A DNA stretch of 64,000 bases from Dermanyssus gallinae (lineage: Eukaryota > Arthropoda > Arachnida > Mesostigmata > Dermanyssidae), in the NCBI GenBank assembly GCA_003439945.1, contig QVRM01001420.1:18501-82500 (forward strand), in the 5' to 3' direction. The position numbers and the translations under genes were made by a program. The notes under the pieces are model-generated. The model had not been told where the DNA came from. It ran no database searches and was given only the letters and a program-made list of their open reading frames with translations. This document shows positions 35,365-58,984 of this stretch, piece after piece. Positions within the stretch are counted from its first letter, which is position 1. Every line of letters starts with the position of its first letter.

Positions 35365-35826
35365 GACTAGATACTAAACCATACGGTCGAGAGTCAGCGG
35401 CCGTGCTGCCACAAGGACTGTTGAGAAAACCTTCTCCTTTAAAAAATGCCTGCCTATACCTATGCAATCATATATCGTATCGAATTGAAGAGCACGAAGT
35501 GAACCAACAGACAGACACAACGTATAATTGGCTGATGATTGATTACAGGTGGTAAGAGCGCAGCGTCTGCTTCGGCCGCCGGGGTTTTGCAGGGGTCCAG
35601 CGGCAGTGGAGGTAACAGTGGTACCAGCAAAAGCAGCAGCAGCAAAAACCCGAACAATGAAGCTAAAGAACCTGCCAATGCTCCCAATGAGAAGATGATC
35701 GGCGAAATCGTCGCCTTGGGCTTTAAACGGGAGGACGCCGTTCGCGAGTTGGTTAACGCCAAGGGCGACAAAAATCAGGCGATCGGAGCACTTTTTGCAA
35801 AATCGTTCGTCGTGCCGAAGCAATAG
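23304..35826 (+). CDS. DDI1: DDI1/DDI2 homolog, ubiquitin-like aspartic protease shuttle
   Basis: A shuttle factor that brings ubiquitinated clients to the proteasome and cleaves selected heavily ubiquitinated substrates. Six exons: 23304-23385, 27376-27571, 32675-32803, 33555-34042, 34744-34909 and 35549-35826. They encode about 445 residues: an N-terminal UBL ([17 protein letters not shown] to DILLV), a helical HDD-like segment, the retroviral-type protease with FVDSGAQ (catalytic Asp near residue 219) and GLDMLKRHQ, then a Ser/Asn-rich linker and a C-terminal UBA ([19 protein letters not shown]). Phases agree at introns 2-5. At intron 1 the canonical sites leave one extra G, so the frame only closes if one base is discounted. 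TSSC4 lies inside intron 2 on the other strand. The UBA is present, as in yeast and flies but not in mammals. Identity is firm. Confidence 0.93.
23552..23632. repeat. (AAT)n microsatellite
   Basis: About 80 bases of AAT units with one break, in DDI1 intron 1. Confidence 0.95.
24290..24336. repeat. (TA)n(TAGA)n compound microsatellite
   Basis: A TA run followed by six or seven TAGA tetramers. Confidence 0.9.
24707..24964 (+). CDS. Unassigned small ORF, 85 codons, in DDI1 intron 1
   Basis: An ATG at 24707 opens a frame reading [20 protein letters not shown] and ending LTALYLPNE before TAA. It has no simple repeats, which sets it apart from most ORFs here, and is moderately rich in Ser and Thr. 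No membrane segment or domain was recognised. It could be a small gene nested in the intron, an alternative exon or chance. I give it no function. Confidence 0.25.
   Translation: MSETGEISYDGSPYYQLIVELIKRAQGRTSTSGGTSATCTLNSKDIAETTYSAASAHPASSIIHVTYALTDVYGHPLTALYLPNE
25189..25224. repeat. (TA)n microsatellite
   Basis: A 36-base TA run in DDI1 intron 1. Confidence 0.95.
27376..27571 (+). CDS. DDI1: DDI1 exon 2, rest of UBL and linker
   Basis: The acceptor is GTTGTTCCAG and the donor is AGCG before GTAAGT. It reads [20 protein letters not shown] and [11 protein letters not shown], the second half of the UBL, then an Ala/Gly-rich linker. The start of the reading frame is fixed by homology (NF-x-ALCE-type join), which makes the exon phase 0 at its 5' end and phase 1 at its 3' end. 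Confidence 0.88.
28118..28519. repeat. Three (TA)n tracts downstream of TSSC4
   Basis: Separate TA runs at 28118-28151, 28302-28334 and 28482-28519, lying just past the TSSC4 stop codon (28547) in its 3' flank. A TTTATT at 28224-28229 (AATAAA on the minus strand) between them is a possible poly(A) signal. Confidence 0.8.
28547..29525 (-). CDS. TSSC4: TSSC4 exon 3
   Basis: The acceptor is ATACTTCAG. One base completes Arg, then [14 protein letters not shown] follows. Low-complexity Ser/Gln/Asp tracts and short basic KRP motifs (KRPCKRP, KRPMGP) follow to a stop at 28547. Terminal exon of 979 bases. Confidence 0.82.
28547..30855 (-). CDS. TSSC4: TSSC4 homolog, U5 snRNP assembly factor
   Basis: TSSC4 binds PRPF8 and U5 snRNP in the nucleus and helps form the U4/U6.U5 tri-snRNP. 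Three minus-strand exons, 30730-30855, 29899-30173 and 28547-29525, join in phase to give 459 residues. The N-terminus reads [18 protein letters not shown], matching the conserved FHLRGMSSTFSQRS-type segment. The exon 2/3 join gives [20 protein letters not shown] and then [14 protein letters not shown], the diagnostic block of the family. The long C-terminal exon is disordered and rich in Ser, Asp, Gln and Pro, ending in a basic [12 protein letters not shown] patch. Donors are GTACTT and GTAACA; acceptors are TTTACCACAG and ATACTTCAG. The gene is nested in DDI1 intron 2. The protein is longer than the human one (about 330). Confidence 0.82.
29899..30173 (-). CDS. TSSC4: TSSC4 exon 2
   Basis: The acceptor is TTTACCACAG and the donor is TACAG before GTAACA. 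The exon is 275 bases, entering in phase 0 and leaving in phase 2. It is rich in Arg, Ser and Gln and ends KVPDY, half of the conserved family block. Confidence 0.78.
30238..30276. repeat. (TA)n microsatellite in TSSC4 intron 1
   Basis: A TA run of about 34 bases preceded by TATG units. Confidence 0.95.
30730..30855 (-). CDS. TSSC4: TSSC4 exon 1
   Basis: ATG at 30855 gives [15 protein letters not shown] and ends WAKSDAK in phase 0 before GTACTT. Further reading into the intron gives a hydrophobic tail with no family support, so I end the exon at the donor. Confidence 0.8.
32098..32300 (-). repeat. CR1-like LINE 3' tail, truncated
   Basis: It shares GTTACAGCTTCATATAGC, the TATCACCGTAGTATCTCGTA block and GGTTTAATCAG with 15675-15845, and with 44725-44890 in reverse. 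Only the 3' tail is present, as expected of a 5'-truncated LINE insertion. Confidence 0.65.
32675..32803 (+). CDS. DDI1: DDI1 exon 3, HDD segment
   Basis: The acceptor is CTTCTTTTCAG and the donor is CTCG before GTTAGT. It reads [20 protein letters not shown] and [13 protein letters not shown], the family's stress-inducible-type helical repeat that precedes the helical domain. Phase 1 at both ends. Confidence 0.88.
32843..32955 (-). mobile_element. tRNA-derived SINE, copy 1 (3' part)
   Basis: Reverse-complement match to the 3' part of the copies at 33282 and 50148, sharing AGCAGTACCGTG, CGTTAAATCTTGG and GAGGGTCAG, with the AAAAGTTTT end. The tRNA-like head is missing. Confidence 0.65.
33196..33281. 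repeat. (TA)n microsatellite
   Basis: TA repeats with CA and TT interruptions, directly abutting the SINE at 33282. Confidence 0.95.
33282..33436 (+). mobile_element. tRNA-derived SINE, copy 2
   Basis: The B-box GGGTTCGAACCCC is perfect. The A-box region is missing: the copy starts at GCGTGCGCCTCGCGACC, directly after the TA tract. It ends CAGCCCGAAAAGTTTT. Confidence 0.75.
33555..34042 (+). CDS. DDI1: DDI1 exon 4, aspartic protease domain
   Basis: The acceptor is CTGCTGTAG and the donor is CAG before GTGGAG. It reads [19 protein letters not shown] and RMLSADPFD (end of HDD), then [20 protein letters not shown] with the catalytic Asp at 33803-33805, [12 protein letters not shown] and [14 protein letters not shown]. 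The active-site D-S-G-A is intact. It is GC-rich compared with its flanks. Confidence 0.95.
34286..34492 (+). mobile_element. tRNA-derived SINE, copy 3
   Basis: Head TCGAGCCCGCGTTGCGGCGTGGT, followed by an expanded CACA tract, then the B-box GGGTTCGATCCCC and the shared tail with GTGGACGTTAGATGCTGG and CAGCCTGAAAAAGTTT. It lies in DDI1 intron 4. Confidence 0.75.
34744..34909 (+). CDS. DDI1: DDI1 exon 5, end of protease domain
   Basis: The acceptor is ACGCTTGCAG and the donor is ACCACCG before GTAGGC. It reads [20 protein letters not shown] and [17 protein letters not shown], the last strands of the protease fold. Phase 0 at the start, phase 1 at the end. Confidence 0.93.
35231..35361. repeat. 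Two (TA)n tracts in DDI1 intron 5
   Basis: TA runs at 35231-35250 and 35323-35361, separated by unique sequence. Confidence 0.9.
35549..35826 (+). CDS. DDI1: DDI1 exon 6, linker and UBA domain
   Basis: The acceptor is GATTACAG. Two bases complete Gly, then a Ser/Gly/Asn linker and the UBA core [19 protein letters not shown] with NQAIGALF, ending VVPKQ and TAG. The MGF-type loop is VALGF, the ubiquitin-binding surface of UBA domains. Confidence 0.9.
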
Positions 35827-36103
35827 TGAGCCCAACCAACGAATATAGATAAGCCAGCGGACTCGAATTCGATGGCGCTGCAGCATCGGCGCCCGATCGA
35901 GGTGCAGTTTTGCAGTACGTGAAGTTATAAGTTTAGCTGTAGTAGTAGCAGTGAGCGAGTTAAGCAAGCGTACATGCGGAATCTTCGCCCCGGCCCAGTC
36001 AGTGCCTACCGCGATCGACCAACACAAACGTGATGGCGTGGCGTTGCTCAATCTTGCGTCGATGTATGTGTATATGCATAGCCATATGTATATATATACA
36101 TAT

Positions 36104-36237
36104 GCGGGTGTATGTGTGTGTGTGTGTGTGTGCAGGTTACTCGGCAACCCAACAAAGTTCGCTTCGAACATGAACAATAAATTGAGAGGGAGAACGTATA
36201 TTTATGTCAAGCGATAGATAACTTAAAACATATAAAA

Positions 36238-36275
<38 letters not shown>
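36104..36275. repeat. (TG)n and (TA)n tracts at DDI1 3' end
   Basis: GTGT repeats at about 36109-36134 and a TA run at 36239-36275, on either side of the poly(A) signal. Confidence 0.9.
36176..36181 (+). promoter_or_regulatory. Candidate DDI1 poly(A) signal
   Basis: AATAAA 350 bases after the DDI1 stop codon; the first canonical plus-strand signal in the 3' flank. Confidence 0.5.
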
Positions 36276-36279
<4 letters not shown>

Positions 36280-38483
36280 ATCGTCGGCTAATAGTATATA
36301 TAGAAACACATATGTTGCTCTGGTTGTCTCTAGTTCTAAAGGGGGCGAAGAGAAGTTGTACTACCACACTATCAACCATATATATATATATATATATAGA
36401 AAGAGAGCGAGACGCATACTTTTTCCCTTCGATTGTAGCAGTAATCTCGTTTGGGGCGAGAAAAATGTTGCAAGGCCAGGCCAGTCACATGCGGCGTCTC
36501 ATGTGGAGCGACGGGAATGGATGTAATGATACATTTGAAGTTGACAGGAATGAGCTCTGCATAAAGGCAGAATTTGATTCCGAATATTATATATATTAGT
36601 GATTTTAGTCTGGCCGACGAGATTATGACAGCCGTCGTTGAAGAATGAGGAAACAGGCCACTTAGTACTTGCGCGTCAAAACGCGGCGAGAGCACTGGAT
36701 TCCGCTTTCTGCGCTCCCGCTATTATATAGGTGGGCCTGTGGTGTAATTATATTGGCTTTTTTCTCTAGTTGTTTCTGTGCTAGGGTATTTGGTCACTGT
36801 GCTCAAGTATTACTATGTAACTATGATTTTAGTAATAGTATATTTTCTATTTCTACTCATACTGTTTAGTGATGGCTAGCGTGAACTCTGCAAGTAGAAA
36901 GCTTCTAGTTGCTTCCTTTGCAGTGCCTACCCAAAGTCACCATTGACCGGATAGGTGGATTGTATCTGCGAGTGTATTCGATCAAAACTCTGGGCCGGAA
37001 CGAACGTCGGCTTTTATATTTGCTCACGCTAAGGTCTGTGTGTCCCGTTTTAGTTGATACGGGAGGGTATCGGTGTACGTCACTTCTTAGGTGTCTGGAC
37101 TTCTATGACCAACGAATGCTAGGTGCTAGGTCATTCTGTTCTGTCCGATTTGCGACGTGGAAGTAGCGTCTTTAAAGGTGACGACTTTTTCTACTGGACG
37201 GGCCATCTCGTCTTCAGAGTGGTTAGCTAGCGGTATCACATACGTTGTTTGCAAAGCTGGCACTTCGTTGTGCCTTTAAGCGTAAGGTCGCGATTCCCTA
37301 TACATTTATCATTAGGTAAACCCGGCAAACATGAGCTATGTTTGGCTCTTCAACCTGTCCGGCAACAGAGTCCAAGTGGATTATCATAGCTCACGATCGC
37401 CACAAGAAGGCTTAATCAGGAAATGTTTGTTTGCCGCTTGTTTGTAACTATAATGTGTTTCCTTCATCTTCGAGTCGTCTCAAGCTTGCGTATACGACGA
37501 ATACGTCGCTAGCAGAAGATTGGCCGAAATGTTCAAAAGTCGAGCGAATGAATGGCATGATCCATTCCCACTTCTGATACACACTGAAGACGTAGACAAC
37601 GACGTGCTCGCATGGAGCATAAATATAAAAGTATTTTTGTAACTCATTGTTCGGTAGCAACGCAAATTAGCATACACGACTCACACTATTCTGCGTTGCG
37701 ACAGAATGTAAAAATTATAAACACGCTGATTAGCAATAAACGGTGACTGTATATGTGAACCAGGACTCGTTGTCATAATAACTCTCGTGTATGTGTCAGA
37801 AGCGTAACTTCAAATGAGTCGTGTTACTTATTTTCTGGTACACTATTAACCTGTCTCAACATCGCTTTGTCTTTTGTAAGATTTATCTTATGCCTCAGCT
37901 CTCTCGTGAATGCAACATCAGTATGCGCTCGTGCCTAGGCAGCGTGATGTCAGTTGTGTGCCTTTAGCAACGTAGCATGTTTAAGAGGAAGTGCTGCATT
38001 TGAGACCAAACTATAGTAATACGAATTATTGTTCTTATTAATCTGTACGAGTAAATGGAGTCTTCGGCAAGATTGAACTTTAAGACTTTTAAACAGTTAG
38101 AAGGTAGAACTAAAAAGATGGTGCATTTTAAGTTGTTTATACTTATTTTCTCTTTTTTGTTCACCATACATTTGGTAAAAGGAATGCTCGTTTTTCTTAA
38201 ATACATATTCCATTAGCAGGGCAGTACGTGTAGTAGTCGTTAGTATTGGCTGTTAATTGAATCTGTATAATTGCTAAGAGCTATAGACAAAGCAAGGGGT
38301 ATCATTACAGTGTAATTATATTAAACATTTAAGTATGGGTACTATTTTAAAATTAAATCTTATATAATCTCAGATAATAAGAAAGTGGAGAGAATACATG
38401 ATGCCAACATAAAGTGTGCTGAACCGAAGGCTCGAAGGAATTGTTTAAAAAGTACGCGCATCTCCCTACGTAATTTGATTTCA

Positions 38484-38486
<3 letters not shown>

Positions 38487-38517
<31 letters not shown>
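38487..38517. repeat. (TA)n microsatellite
   Basis: A 31-base TA run. Confidence 0.9.
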
Positions 38518-38519
<2 letters not shown>

Positions 38520-38544
38520 CAAAACAAAGCGTCATACATAGTGA

Positions 38545-39057
38545 CAACTTACCTTCCACGGAGGACGGCTAATTTTTCATTGCTGCAGCAAGGTTTGCAA
38601 CATGTTGCAGTCAGGGCTACCAAGAGACGCGCGTACAGGCATTATCGGCAACATTCTGCAGAGGCCTGCATAATCTTCTTCATCAGCGACTGCATTTCCA
38701 ACAAACTCTAAACCACCTATCCAACACAGTTAGGTTTATTTTATTGTTTTAATGTTACGCGTGTAGCAATATTTTCCTAACTACAGTAGACAACTATGAT
38801 AGGTAGTGTAAATCATTTATTCAATGTAATCAATCATTCGTGGTCGGGACATTATATTTGAATCCTTGCGAACGTGTGCACCGTTACGGGGGGTCCAGTG
38901 TAGGGAACAGCCATTTCTGAAGAGTGCCCCGAACCGAGGCCGCATTGCCCCATTGCACATCCAGCGACAGACGCTGTCTGAGGAAATCATCCGCTCGTTT
39001 GTCTCCGCTGGCTAGAATCAGCCGTTTCCCGACCTTTTGTAGCAAACTGCGAGTGGA
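38545..39057 (-). other. Two exon-like stretches on minus strand, unassigned
   Basis: From 39057 down, after the acceptor-like TCCACTCGCAG, an open frame reads SLLQKVGKRLILASGDKRAD and QRLSLDVQWGNAASVRGTLQ to a stop at 38884. A second stretch, 38707-38545, lies between an acceptor-like GGTGGTTTAG and a strong GTAAGT donor and reads FVGNAVADEEDYAGLCRML and LQTLLQQ before a stop. The text looks protein-like and free of repeats, but I recognise no family and the two do not join cleanly. Confidence 0.25.
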
Positions 39058-39167
39058 CGGTAGTGTAAATTGTACATGCAAATGGCATTAACATGTGATC
39101 AAATAAATAAACGACAAAATCATAAACCATGGTTAATTGCTTGCTTATTAGCTTGCAGGTATAATGA

Positions 39168-39170
<3 letters not shown>

Positions 39171-39209
<39 letters not shown>
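39171..39209. repeat. (TA)n microsatellite
   Basis: A 38-base TA run. Confidence 0.95.
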
Positions 39210-39211
<2 letters not shown>

Positions 39212-40544
39212 ATCTGCAGATTAAGATTGAAATCCTTATAAAAAATAATACGATATGAATTAGTATTTATACGTATACCAGGTAGATTACATAAAATTAA
39301 TATTAGGCAGAATATATAATATTAATATTTAATAGTTTTTTATTTTACAATATGAATGATGGCACTTATGAGCATATACCGTTAGGCTACGTTGTGGTAT
39401 AGTACGGTAAGAAGTACAGGGTCTAGATGTAGTGCTAGTTGAAACAGTCGGAAAACAAATAACTATTATTATTATTATTGAATGTTTTCGATGTTATCAG
39501 TTAATGTCGTGTTTTGTGACCCATCTACACTCAACAGAGCTGCGACAAATATATGATAATGCCGCCATGAGACATAAAACAGTTACATCTCAGACGAGGT
39601 TTTTCTTTTGTGACCGTAGAGATATGATCACCCCGTCAGGCCGTAGCTCATTGCTCATTGCTTCCACACAAACAGTTTGGCTGGAGTCGAAATGGTATAA
39701 CCGCTTTTCTTAGTGTTGTCCTCATTATTTCGTTGAGCTGCACATGTTTTGTGAGCCTGTCGGCCGACTTTATCGGCCGCCTATCCTATTAGCCGAAACC
39801 ACGCGGAAGGCGTATAGAATCCAGCATAGTGTCAAACTGACGCGAGGGCAGGGCTTGAAGCCATCCCCTTCTAAAGGAACGTTGAACGCTAAAAAACGGC
39901 TTATTATTATTGTTATTATTATTGGGAACGGTGGACGAGCGTGGCCTGCATCGACCTAGCTGTGCGCTAAGCTTTTCGGCCACCGCTTCACCGAGTCAGA
40001 GAACAGGAGCGGTCGTATCGTCCACCAGCGGCAGGTGTAAATGTTCACACAATTAAATTATAAACGGCTGTTTTACCAACAAACCCTAAATTGAATTACG
40101 ATTGTTTTTGAATATGCATCGACATTTTATCAATTGGACTCCTGTCAGTAGCAGTGGCAGTTAGTATCTGTAGTGTAGAACGTCTGCACTGCAGCGTTTT
40201 TTGAAGTTTGGATGGACGGTCTCGACAACTAGAGAAGTAAGAGGCGGTGCTGGGTGAGCTTTGTTGCATAGACCGTCTGTCTGTCCGTCCATCCGTCACC
40301 ACGGAGACACGGGGCTACGTGCGCGACACGATCGAGTTGATAATGCTGGTTGCTGCTTTTCCCCGTTTGTCCCTCCTCCGCTCTCTCTCTCTTTCTCTGA
40401 TATATCTTTCGTTTGTTTTTTTTTTAGATTTTTTCGTTTTTTTTTTAGGTAAGGCTCGTATGGACCGTGTACGGTTTCTTTCATGTCATGGCTAAACTTA
40501 ATCCACTTCGGCATTTATTCGGTCTAAATTGGAAACCATGCAAA

Positions 40545-40635
40545 CCAATTTAAGAGTGGCCGGTCTGGTTATCGAACACACTTATCCCGAATGCAAGGCA
40601 AACGTTTTGCCACTAAGCCATCTTGCTCGGTGTGT
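40545..40635 (-). repeat. tRNA-like / SINE head
   Basis: The minus strand has an A-box-like TGGCTTAGTGGC, then GCCTTGCATTCGGGA, then a B-box-like TGTTCGATAACC at tRNA spacing. The acceptor stem does not pair convincingly, so a tRNA-derived repeat or tRNA pseudogene is likelier than a working tRNA. It is not the same family as the four SINEs at 32.8-50.3 kb. Confidence 0.35.
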
Positions 40636-41217
40636 AGCTCTCTTTTCTTCTTGTTCTCTCTACTGTTATTTCTCTTCCTTTTTATCGGTGTTTCCTTTTC
40701 CACCGGAGGCGACAGCAGCGCGTCTTCTCTGCGACAGTCCGTTTGAGATGTGGAGTGCATGTCTCTCTGCATCTCCCGCTCTCTGCTCCACTGATGTGTC
40801 CTCCACTGATTGGTGGGTCATAGGGTCGTTCGTTCGTTGAATAATTGGATAGACGGATGGATACATCGGTTGGTTGGTCAATCAATCGTTTTTGCCAAGG
40901 GAGTGCGAACGCGTGCATCAAGCTTCTCTATCATGAATTTGATCGTACTATTGTATATTTTACCCTGATAATCTGGTGTGTAAATAAATCATGTGATATC
41001 CGAGCATATTGCCTAGTAATTTTATATACTACACTATAATAGTATAGTATATTAAAATACTACTACTAGTACTACGGGTAGTAAATTATTAAGATGACCT
41101 CTGATGATGATTCTCTTAATCCTCAGTCAGTCGAATACTGGCCCTTTGATTGCTTGTTATTGTCACCACTGCCACTACACGGTGTAGTGGCAGTTTTGGC
41201 AGGCAGTAACGAGTGGC

Positions 41218-41335
41218 AGCTTTGGGTCTCGCTGTTGTTATTGTTGTTGTAGCTGTTGCTATTATTGTTGTTGTAGCTGTTGCTATTATTGTTGTTATAG
41301 CTGCTTTGGTTGTTGTTGTTGTCTCTGTTATGCAT
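41218..41335. repeat. (GTT)n-rich trinucleotide tract
   Basis: GTTGTT blocks broken by AGCTGTTGCTATTATTG units, repeated about three times. Confidence 0.85.
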
Positions 41336-42392
41336 CTGTTATGCAAGCTGCTACAAACAAGTGTTGCTGTTTGCTAGGCAAGATACCAACGCCGTCAGTC
41401 AACGCAACCCGCAGACTTTGGCGCAATGAATGGTAACCGTATGAATGCCGCCTCCCTCCTCCTGCCAACGCTGCCGCGGCCACCGCGCGCGGCTTCGTCT
41501 TTCCACAGGCGATCGCAGCGCCGCGCGCCGCTGTTTCTTTCCACACACACACAGGCGGCGATGGTACCACCACCACCACCACCATTACCACGTCCTTGGT
41601 TGTCCTCTTGCACTCGCCGAAACTTTGCCAAGCGCTGAGTCTCGTACCAGTACGGCCCATACCCATCGTCGTTGTCGTTGTCGTGTCATCGTTACCGTGC
41701 TCTGTCCTGCTCAAAAGTCTACCTATCGATTGATTACGACATGATACGGCATCATTATCATTACAGCGACGCGACAGCATTGCAGCAAACAGGCCGAGAC
41801 GACAGGCAAACAGACGAACAAGAAAGAAAGAAAGAAAGAAACAACTAGCAAACGGCGAGCGAGATAAACAACGAGATTGACCGGTCGTCAACCAGCCAAT
41901 CATTGGTGGTGGTGCGAGTGGAAATCCTTTCCTTGTAACCGACCGACCAACCAACCAACCAACCAGCCACCTTCTCGTTTGCCCACTTGCTATCCGCGTT
42001 TGCTGGCCAAGTCGGCCACCTACCTAATCGCAATCGACAACAGCCGCCGCCACAACAGTTGTTGGCTCTTTCTCTTTCTCGTTTGTCGCTGTCCTCGCCC
42101 AAAGGAAGAACGAGATAGACAGGCGGACATACCGACTGACATAGACAGACTGGGCAGACAGGGCGCAACCACCCAACCAACCAACCACCCAACCAACCAA
42201 CGTTTGCCTGCCTAACCGGTCGTTGGTAGTGGTGGTAGTGGTGTCTAGGTGAGACGACCTTCAGTGACTGCCGAGTAATTCCGCTCAAGCCGCCAACTAG
42301 AGCACTCAAGCCAACGTCGACTCCACCACGGCAGAACAGTCGATCCGTCGTAGATTTTTCGTCCGGAACTCGTGAACAGCAGAAGACTAGCG

Positions 42393-55978
<13,586 letters not shown>

Positions 55979-57423
55979 ACAACAGGCGCAGGCTAGGCCG
56001 TGCCACAACGGAAGCTACTGCGGCGTCGCACGACTGCAGAAGGTTCTCGACGCATCCACGCAGCTGCACCAGCACCATCAGAAGCCGAAGCAACAACAAC
56101 AACAGCAACAATAGCAACAACAATAGAAACAACAACAGCAACAACACAAAATTACACCGCCACGTACGCTTTATGGACTTGCGGATGTTCAGGCGCGCAT
56201 ACGAGATCATGCGTTATACTTGCTTCACTTCCTACGATGCTAGTGCGTTTGCGGCCGAGTCAATGAGTCGTTCTGTTACTCGTGAGGCGTGTAGTAGACA
56301 GTTATCCCAACGTCACATATGTAACTTTTAACGGTACACACATTAACAGACAACACTCATCTATGGCAAGCGTGTGCACTCCAACGCATGCGGACATGCA
56401 AGGCAAACTACAGAACGATAGATCATATATATATATATATCGACTTTACAAATACCAGAAATTAGGGACAGGGCAGTTGTCCCTACAACGTCCCAAGTAG
56501 ACTTCTTCTAGGGTGACACAGTGGTAGAAGGTGCAGAACTGCCGATGTTGAATGAACGCCAATTCTTGATGGCCAATTGTCATTCCCACCTCACTCTGGT
56601 GAGTCTGTATGGTTTGTGCTCTCCGCACGTGACGAGTCAGTTGTCCGACATCTCAACGACGCCGACAGAACAGGCATCGGAGATGGCCTGCCATCAATCG
56701 GATAGTAGAACGAATGCACTGCTGTTCAAGCGGACAACAGATACGCAAGTTCAGACGGACATGCGATATACCATAGACGCGACAGTGTTACGAATTTTCC
56801 ACCATCGATTCGCCGCACGTGTGTGAAGGTAGTAGTGAATCAGAAGCAGCAGCTCACATCGACTGTTAGCGAAGTTCTTTCAATCATCGCGAAGCGAACG
56901 TACGTCAGCACCGAGTCCGGGCTCGTCCGTTTTGCCATCATGCAGATCGCCAAGTTCGTCAACACCTCTAGTCCACCGTTTCCTCTGTGTCACCCATTGC
57001 TCTCCGATGTGGCCACATCTCGAGCACAAAGAAGCAGAATCATATAGACTACGAATATTACAACAACAACAACAACAGCAACAGAAACCACAACAACAAC
57101 AACAACAACAAGAAAAAATAACTAGAACTATTCATCTTACTAATCGTCTTAGTTAGACTTGGTTCGTTGGTTGTATCATCAACTCCAGCAGACGCCACCG
57201 ACAGAGCTGCTAAGTTCGCTCAGCCATGCCCACCGGCTCGCGGCCCTATCGGCTGCGTGCGTGCTGCACCATCGTGGGCAAGCGGCGCCTACTGTGGAGG
57301 ACGTATTTCGTTGGATAATTTACAGTCAGTAGAACCTCAAACAAGTTAGATAGACAACGAGGATGCTTGATCATTTGACTCGACGTACATGCAATACCTT
57401 CTCGATCTTACGGCAGAAATAAA
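55979..57423 (+). other. Putative aldolase 3' UTR
   Basis: It contains (CAA)n tracts at 56092-56150 and 57058-57112 and a short TA run. No coding exon was recognised. It ends at the AATAAA at 57418. Confidence 0.5.
57418..57423 (+). promoter_or_regulatory. Candidate aldolase poly(A) signal
   Basis: AATAAA, followed by a GTGTGTTTTATT stretch that could serve as the downstream GU-rich element. Confidence 0.5.
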
Positions 57424-58079
57424 GACCATATGTTGAACTGTTACGTGTGTTTTATTCGAGCAAGTTTCAGCCCGTAGGTGTGCAACCTCAATCGTAGCGC
57501 CACTACTGCGCCCACCCGAGAGTAGTTTGATACATATGACTCATACTAATATAGGCTAGACTTCATACAGAGAGAATAAGTCCACAGCAGTACGACACGC
57601 TGTATATGTCGTGTCTGTAATATGGGTGTACGTATGTATGTTCCAACCTTTCTCAAGTCAAAACCTAGCCGGCCGGATATGACGTGTCTCCTCAGTAGTA
57701 TGGTGTAGTTTTATCTCTGATAGTTATCGGCGGCCTGGAAAGAAGGTATTGCCCACTTTGATGCGATCATGTCCACGAAGGTGGTCAAAGAGACTGCCAG
57801 GAGAGCTCGTCTTAGCGTCCACTCAGGCTCCGGTCGAGAGATGGAATCTGTAGACGGGAGGCGGGTGGGTGATAGGCAGGCGGACCAGGCTAGGCAAATA
57901 CAGCAAAGGATTCCCCAGATGATGACTCTCGACGCACCCACAGGCGGGCGGGCTGCGGAAGGTATCAACGGCCTTCTTGAAGTCGCCGCCCCGCACCAAA
58001 GCGGGCTAGGGCGACTGTAGGAAGGCTGGAGTAGGGAGGAGAGGCAAACTGGCCACTCCCATGGATACGAAGCGATGCC

Positions 58080-58180
58080 TAGCAGTTACCGTTCCCTGGG
58101 GGTGGGGGGGGAGGCGGGTGTTAGTGGGTTTGTGAGTCCCACACTAGTCACTGGCTGTGGTGGCGCATGTACATCACGAT
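58080..58180. repeat. Dispersed repeat, inverted copy of 805-905
   Basis: Contains TGGGTTTGTGAGTCCCACAC flanked by a G-run, the reverse complement of the block at 805-905. The preceding 57730-58020 has a repeat-free ORF that I cannot assign and that may belong to the same element. Confidence 0.45.
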
Positions 58181-58984
58181 TCCCGTAACCCCCCATATTA
58201 ATGCTGAGAGGTTTCAGCTTTAAAAAAAAAAATTATAAGCAGATCTACGTGGTTTGCATCCCATAGATTCTAGGCGTGTAAATAGGCACATATGTACTCA
58301 GCATTGCCCATTTATTTAGGGACGTTTTTTATTAGTCAATAAACACTGTTTACATGTTACATTGCTTACAACTACTGTCCCTGTCTCTGAATCGAGTACA
58401 CCATGTTCATATAAACAATACACGCCTACAGGTACCCCAACGTTTTATTATTAAGCAATTTAGATGTAATTTTCTGTGTAAGCACGTGAATTAGGTTTCT
58501 AGCAAGGTAATTTTAAATTCTAAAGAAATTGCTGTTTTTTTAAAGCGCTTAGTTTATAATTGCACGAGCACAGTAAGCGTGTTCCGTTCTTGCTGTTTTG
58601 GTATCTATTTGTTTTGGAGGCTCGCAGCGTCCTTTAGAATCCAAATGGGAAAGATTGATATCCGTACACACGGCGCAATAGTGAATGCAAAAATAGTTTA
58701 AGTTCCGAAACAATTCGGATAAATGTTGCTTTAGCTTGTCGGAACAACTCTACCATCCTCTGAGGCAACTCCTTTAACGAACCGACCTGCCGAAAATGAT
58801 TCGCAGATAGAGACTTTAACCAGGGAGATGAATCAAATTCCGGTCGACCCTCTATGTCGGAGGTGGGCATTTTGCGATTAAAAATACAACAAAACCCAAC
58901 GAATCCCGATTTCTGTGTGCCTGCACTCTTATCGATCGCCACCGCCAAGCTCCGTTCTTAGATCGACTGGTAGAAAATGGGTCT

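Larger units (their letters stand above)
36276..42392. other. Intergenic interval DDI1 to aldolase
   Basis: About 6 kb. It includes (TA)n at 38487-38517 and 39171-39209, possible exon-like stretches on the minus strand at 38545-39057, a tRNA-like sequence at 40545-40635, and (GTT)n at 41230-41320. A CCAACCAACC-rich 5' UTR or promoter region lies at 41940-42200, just before the aldolase start. No firm gene. Confidence 0.55.

Noticed and set aside
35374..36177. 267-codon minus-strand ORF over DDI1 exon 6
   Set aside because: It reads across the antisense of the UBA exon plus TG and TA repeats and has no splice or domain support.
41328..41954. 208-codon minus-strand ORF upstream of aldolase
   Set aside because: Low-complexity Thr, Val and Arg runs from microsatellites, no recognisable domain, and antisense to the likely aldolase promoter region.
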